Position numbers and translations under genes: made by a program. 5,895 nt of DNA from Hyphomicrobiales bacterium (GTDB taxonomy: Bacteria > Pseudomonadota > Alphaproteobacteria > Rhizobiales > Beijerinckiaceae), in contig JAIXZF010000239.1 of NCBI GenBank assembly GCA_027489835.1, forward strand, positions 1-5,895, read 5' to 3'. Positions 5,263-5,895 of the stretch are shown one piece after another. The first letter of the stretch is position 1, and the number at the start of each line of letters is the position of its first letter. The notes beneath the pieces were generated by a model. It did no database searches. It was not told the origin of the DNA and saw nothing but the letters and a program-made list of their open reading frames with translations.

Positions 5263-5895
5263 TCACGCCATGTACTGGCCGCCATTGGCCGAGAGCGTCG
5301 AGCCGGTGATGAAGCCGGCCTCGTCCGCCGCGAGGAAGACGACCGCGCGGGCGATCTCCTCGGGCTCACCGAGGCGGCCGACCGGGATCAGCGGCAGGAT
5401 GTTCTTCTCGACCACGGCCGGGTCGATGGCCTTGACCATCTCGGTGGCGATGTAGCCCGGGCAGATGGCGTTGACGGTGATGCCGGCGCGAGCGCCTTCC
5501 TGCGCCAGCGCCTTGACGAAGCCGATGTCGCCCGCCTTGGCGGCGGAGTAGTTCACCTGGCCCATCTGGCCCTTCTGCCCGTTGATCGAGGAGATGCAGA
5601 TGACGCGGCCGAACTTGCGGGCGCGCATGCCTTCCCAGACCGGGCGGGTCATGTTGAACAGCGAATTGAGGTTGGTGTTGATGACGCCGTACCACTGGTC
5701 CTTGGTCATCTTGTGGAACATGCCGTCCTTGGTGATGCCGGCATTGTTGACCAGCACCTCGATCGGCCCATGGGCGGCCTCGACCGCGGCGATGCCGGCG
5801 ACGCAGGCGTCGTAATCCGACACGTCCCATTTGTAGGTCGGAATGCCGGTTTCCCGGGAGAAGGCCGCGGCGGCCTCGTCATTTCCCGCGTAGGA
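5263..5895 (-). CDS. phaB: Acetoacetyl-CoA reductase (PhaB), 5' end outside window
   Basis: PhaB is an NADPH-dependent short-chain dehydrogenase that reduces acetoacetyl-CoA to (R)-3-hydroxybutyryl-CoA, the monomer for polyhydroxybutyrate. 210 residues are visible. The N-terminal 30 or so, including the TGxxxGIG cofactor loop, lie beyond the right edge. The visible part opens with SYAGNDEAAAAF, and YKWDVSDYDAC follows. It then has VLVNNAGITKD, the NTNLNSLFN segment with the SDR catalytic Asn, and ISSINGQKGQMGQVNYSAAK with catalytic Ser, Tyr and Lys. It ends in CPGYIATEMVKAI and STLSANGGQYMA. The SSINGQKGQ, GQVNYS and PGYIATEMVKAI stretches separate PhaB from the closely related FabG. In many alphaproteobacteria phaA lies directly upstream, which here would be outside the window. 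The transcript most likely ends at the strong terminator about 60 bases past the stop. Confidence 0.94.
   Translation of the reverse strand, partial: SYAGNDEAAAAFSRETGIPTYKWDVSDYDACVAGIAAVEAAHGPIEVLVNNAGITKDGMFHKMTKDQWYGVINTNLNSLFNMTRPVWEGMRARKFGRVICISSINGQKGQMGQVNYSAAKAGDIGFVKALAQEGARAGITVNAICPGYIATEMVKAIDPAVVEKNILPLIPVGRLGEPEEIARAVVFLAADEAGFITGSTLSANGGQYMA

Overview
The window is a GC-rich stretch of ordinary chromosome, most likely from an alphaproteobacterium of the Rhizobiales/Hyphomicrobiales. The evidence is the strong G/C preference at third codon positions, a PHB-type acetoacetyl-CoA reductase, an accA gene next to a YafK-type L,D-transpeptidase lipoprotein, and a methyltransferase subfamily divergent from glyoxalase II that I associate with that order. 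I see no mobile element, tRNA, rRNA or CRISPR array, and no sign of a defence or biosynthetic cassette.

Layout, left to right. A minus-strand lipoprotein L,D-transpeptidase (1-908, 3' end outside the window) lies downstream of accA (1075-2031, minus). The 166-base gap between them is the least GC-rich part of the window and holds a CtrA-like box and a weak promoter candidate. A 156-base gap without recognisable genes or strong signals (2032-2187) separates accA from a SAM-methyltransferase-like gene (2188-2958, minus). A 94-base divergent region (2959-3052) then leads into a two-gene plus-strand operon: glyoxalase II gloB (3053-3814) and, one base later, a DUF985/cupin_5 gene (3816-4283). The cupin gene converges on and overlaps by 12 bases a minus-strand ten-helix EamA/DMT exporter (4272-5138). 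The right edge is the 3' part of phaB (5263-5895, minus, 5' end outside). Its trailer contains a small hairpin, a REP-like dispersed-repeat fragment and a strong intrinsic terminator.

The genes are mainly housekeeping: envelope remodelling (L,D-transpeptidase), fatty-acid initiation (accA), methylglyoxal/glutathione-thioester detoxification (gloB), metabolite export (EamA) and polyhydroxybutyrate synthesis (phaB). accA and phaB both draw on the acetyl-CoA pool, but nothing shows that they are co-regulated. The points most worth a second look are the CtrA-like box before the TTG-started transpeptidase, the methyltransferase with an eroded SAM-binding motif I, the uncharacterised cupin coupled to gloB, and the repeat-derived terminator after phaB. 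I found no convincing undescribed multi-gene system.
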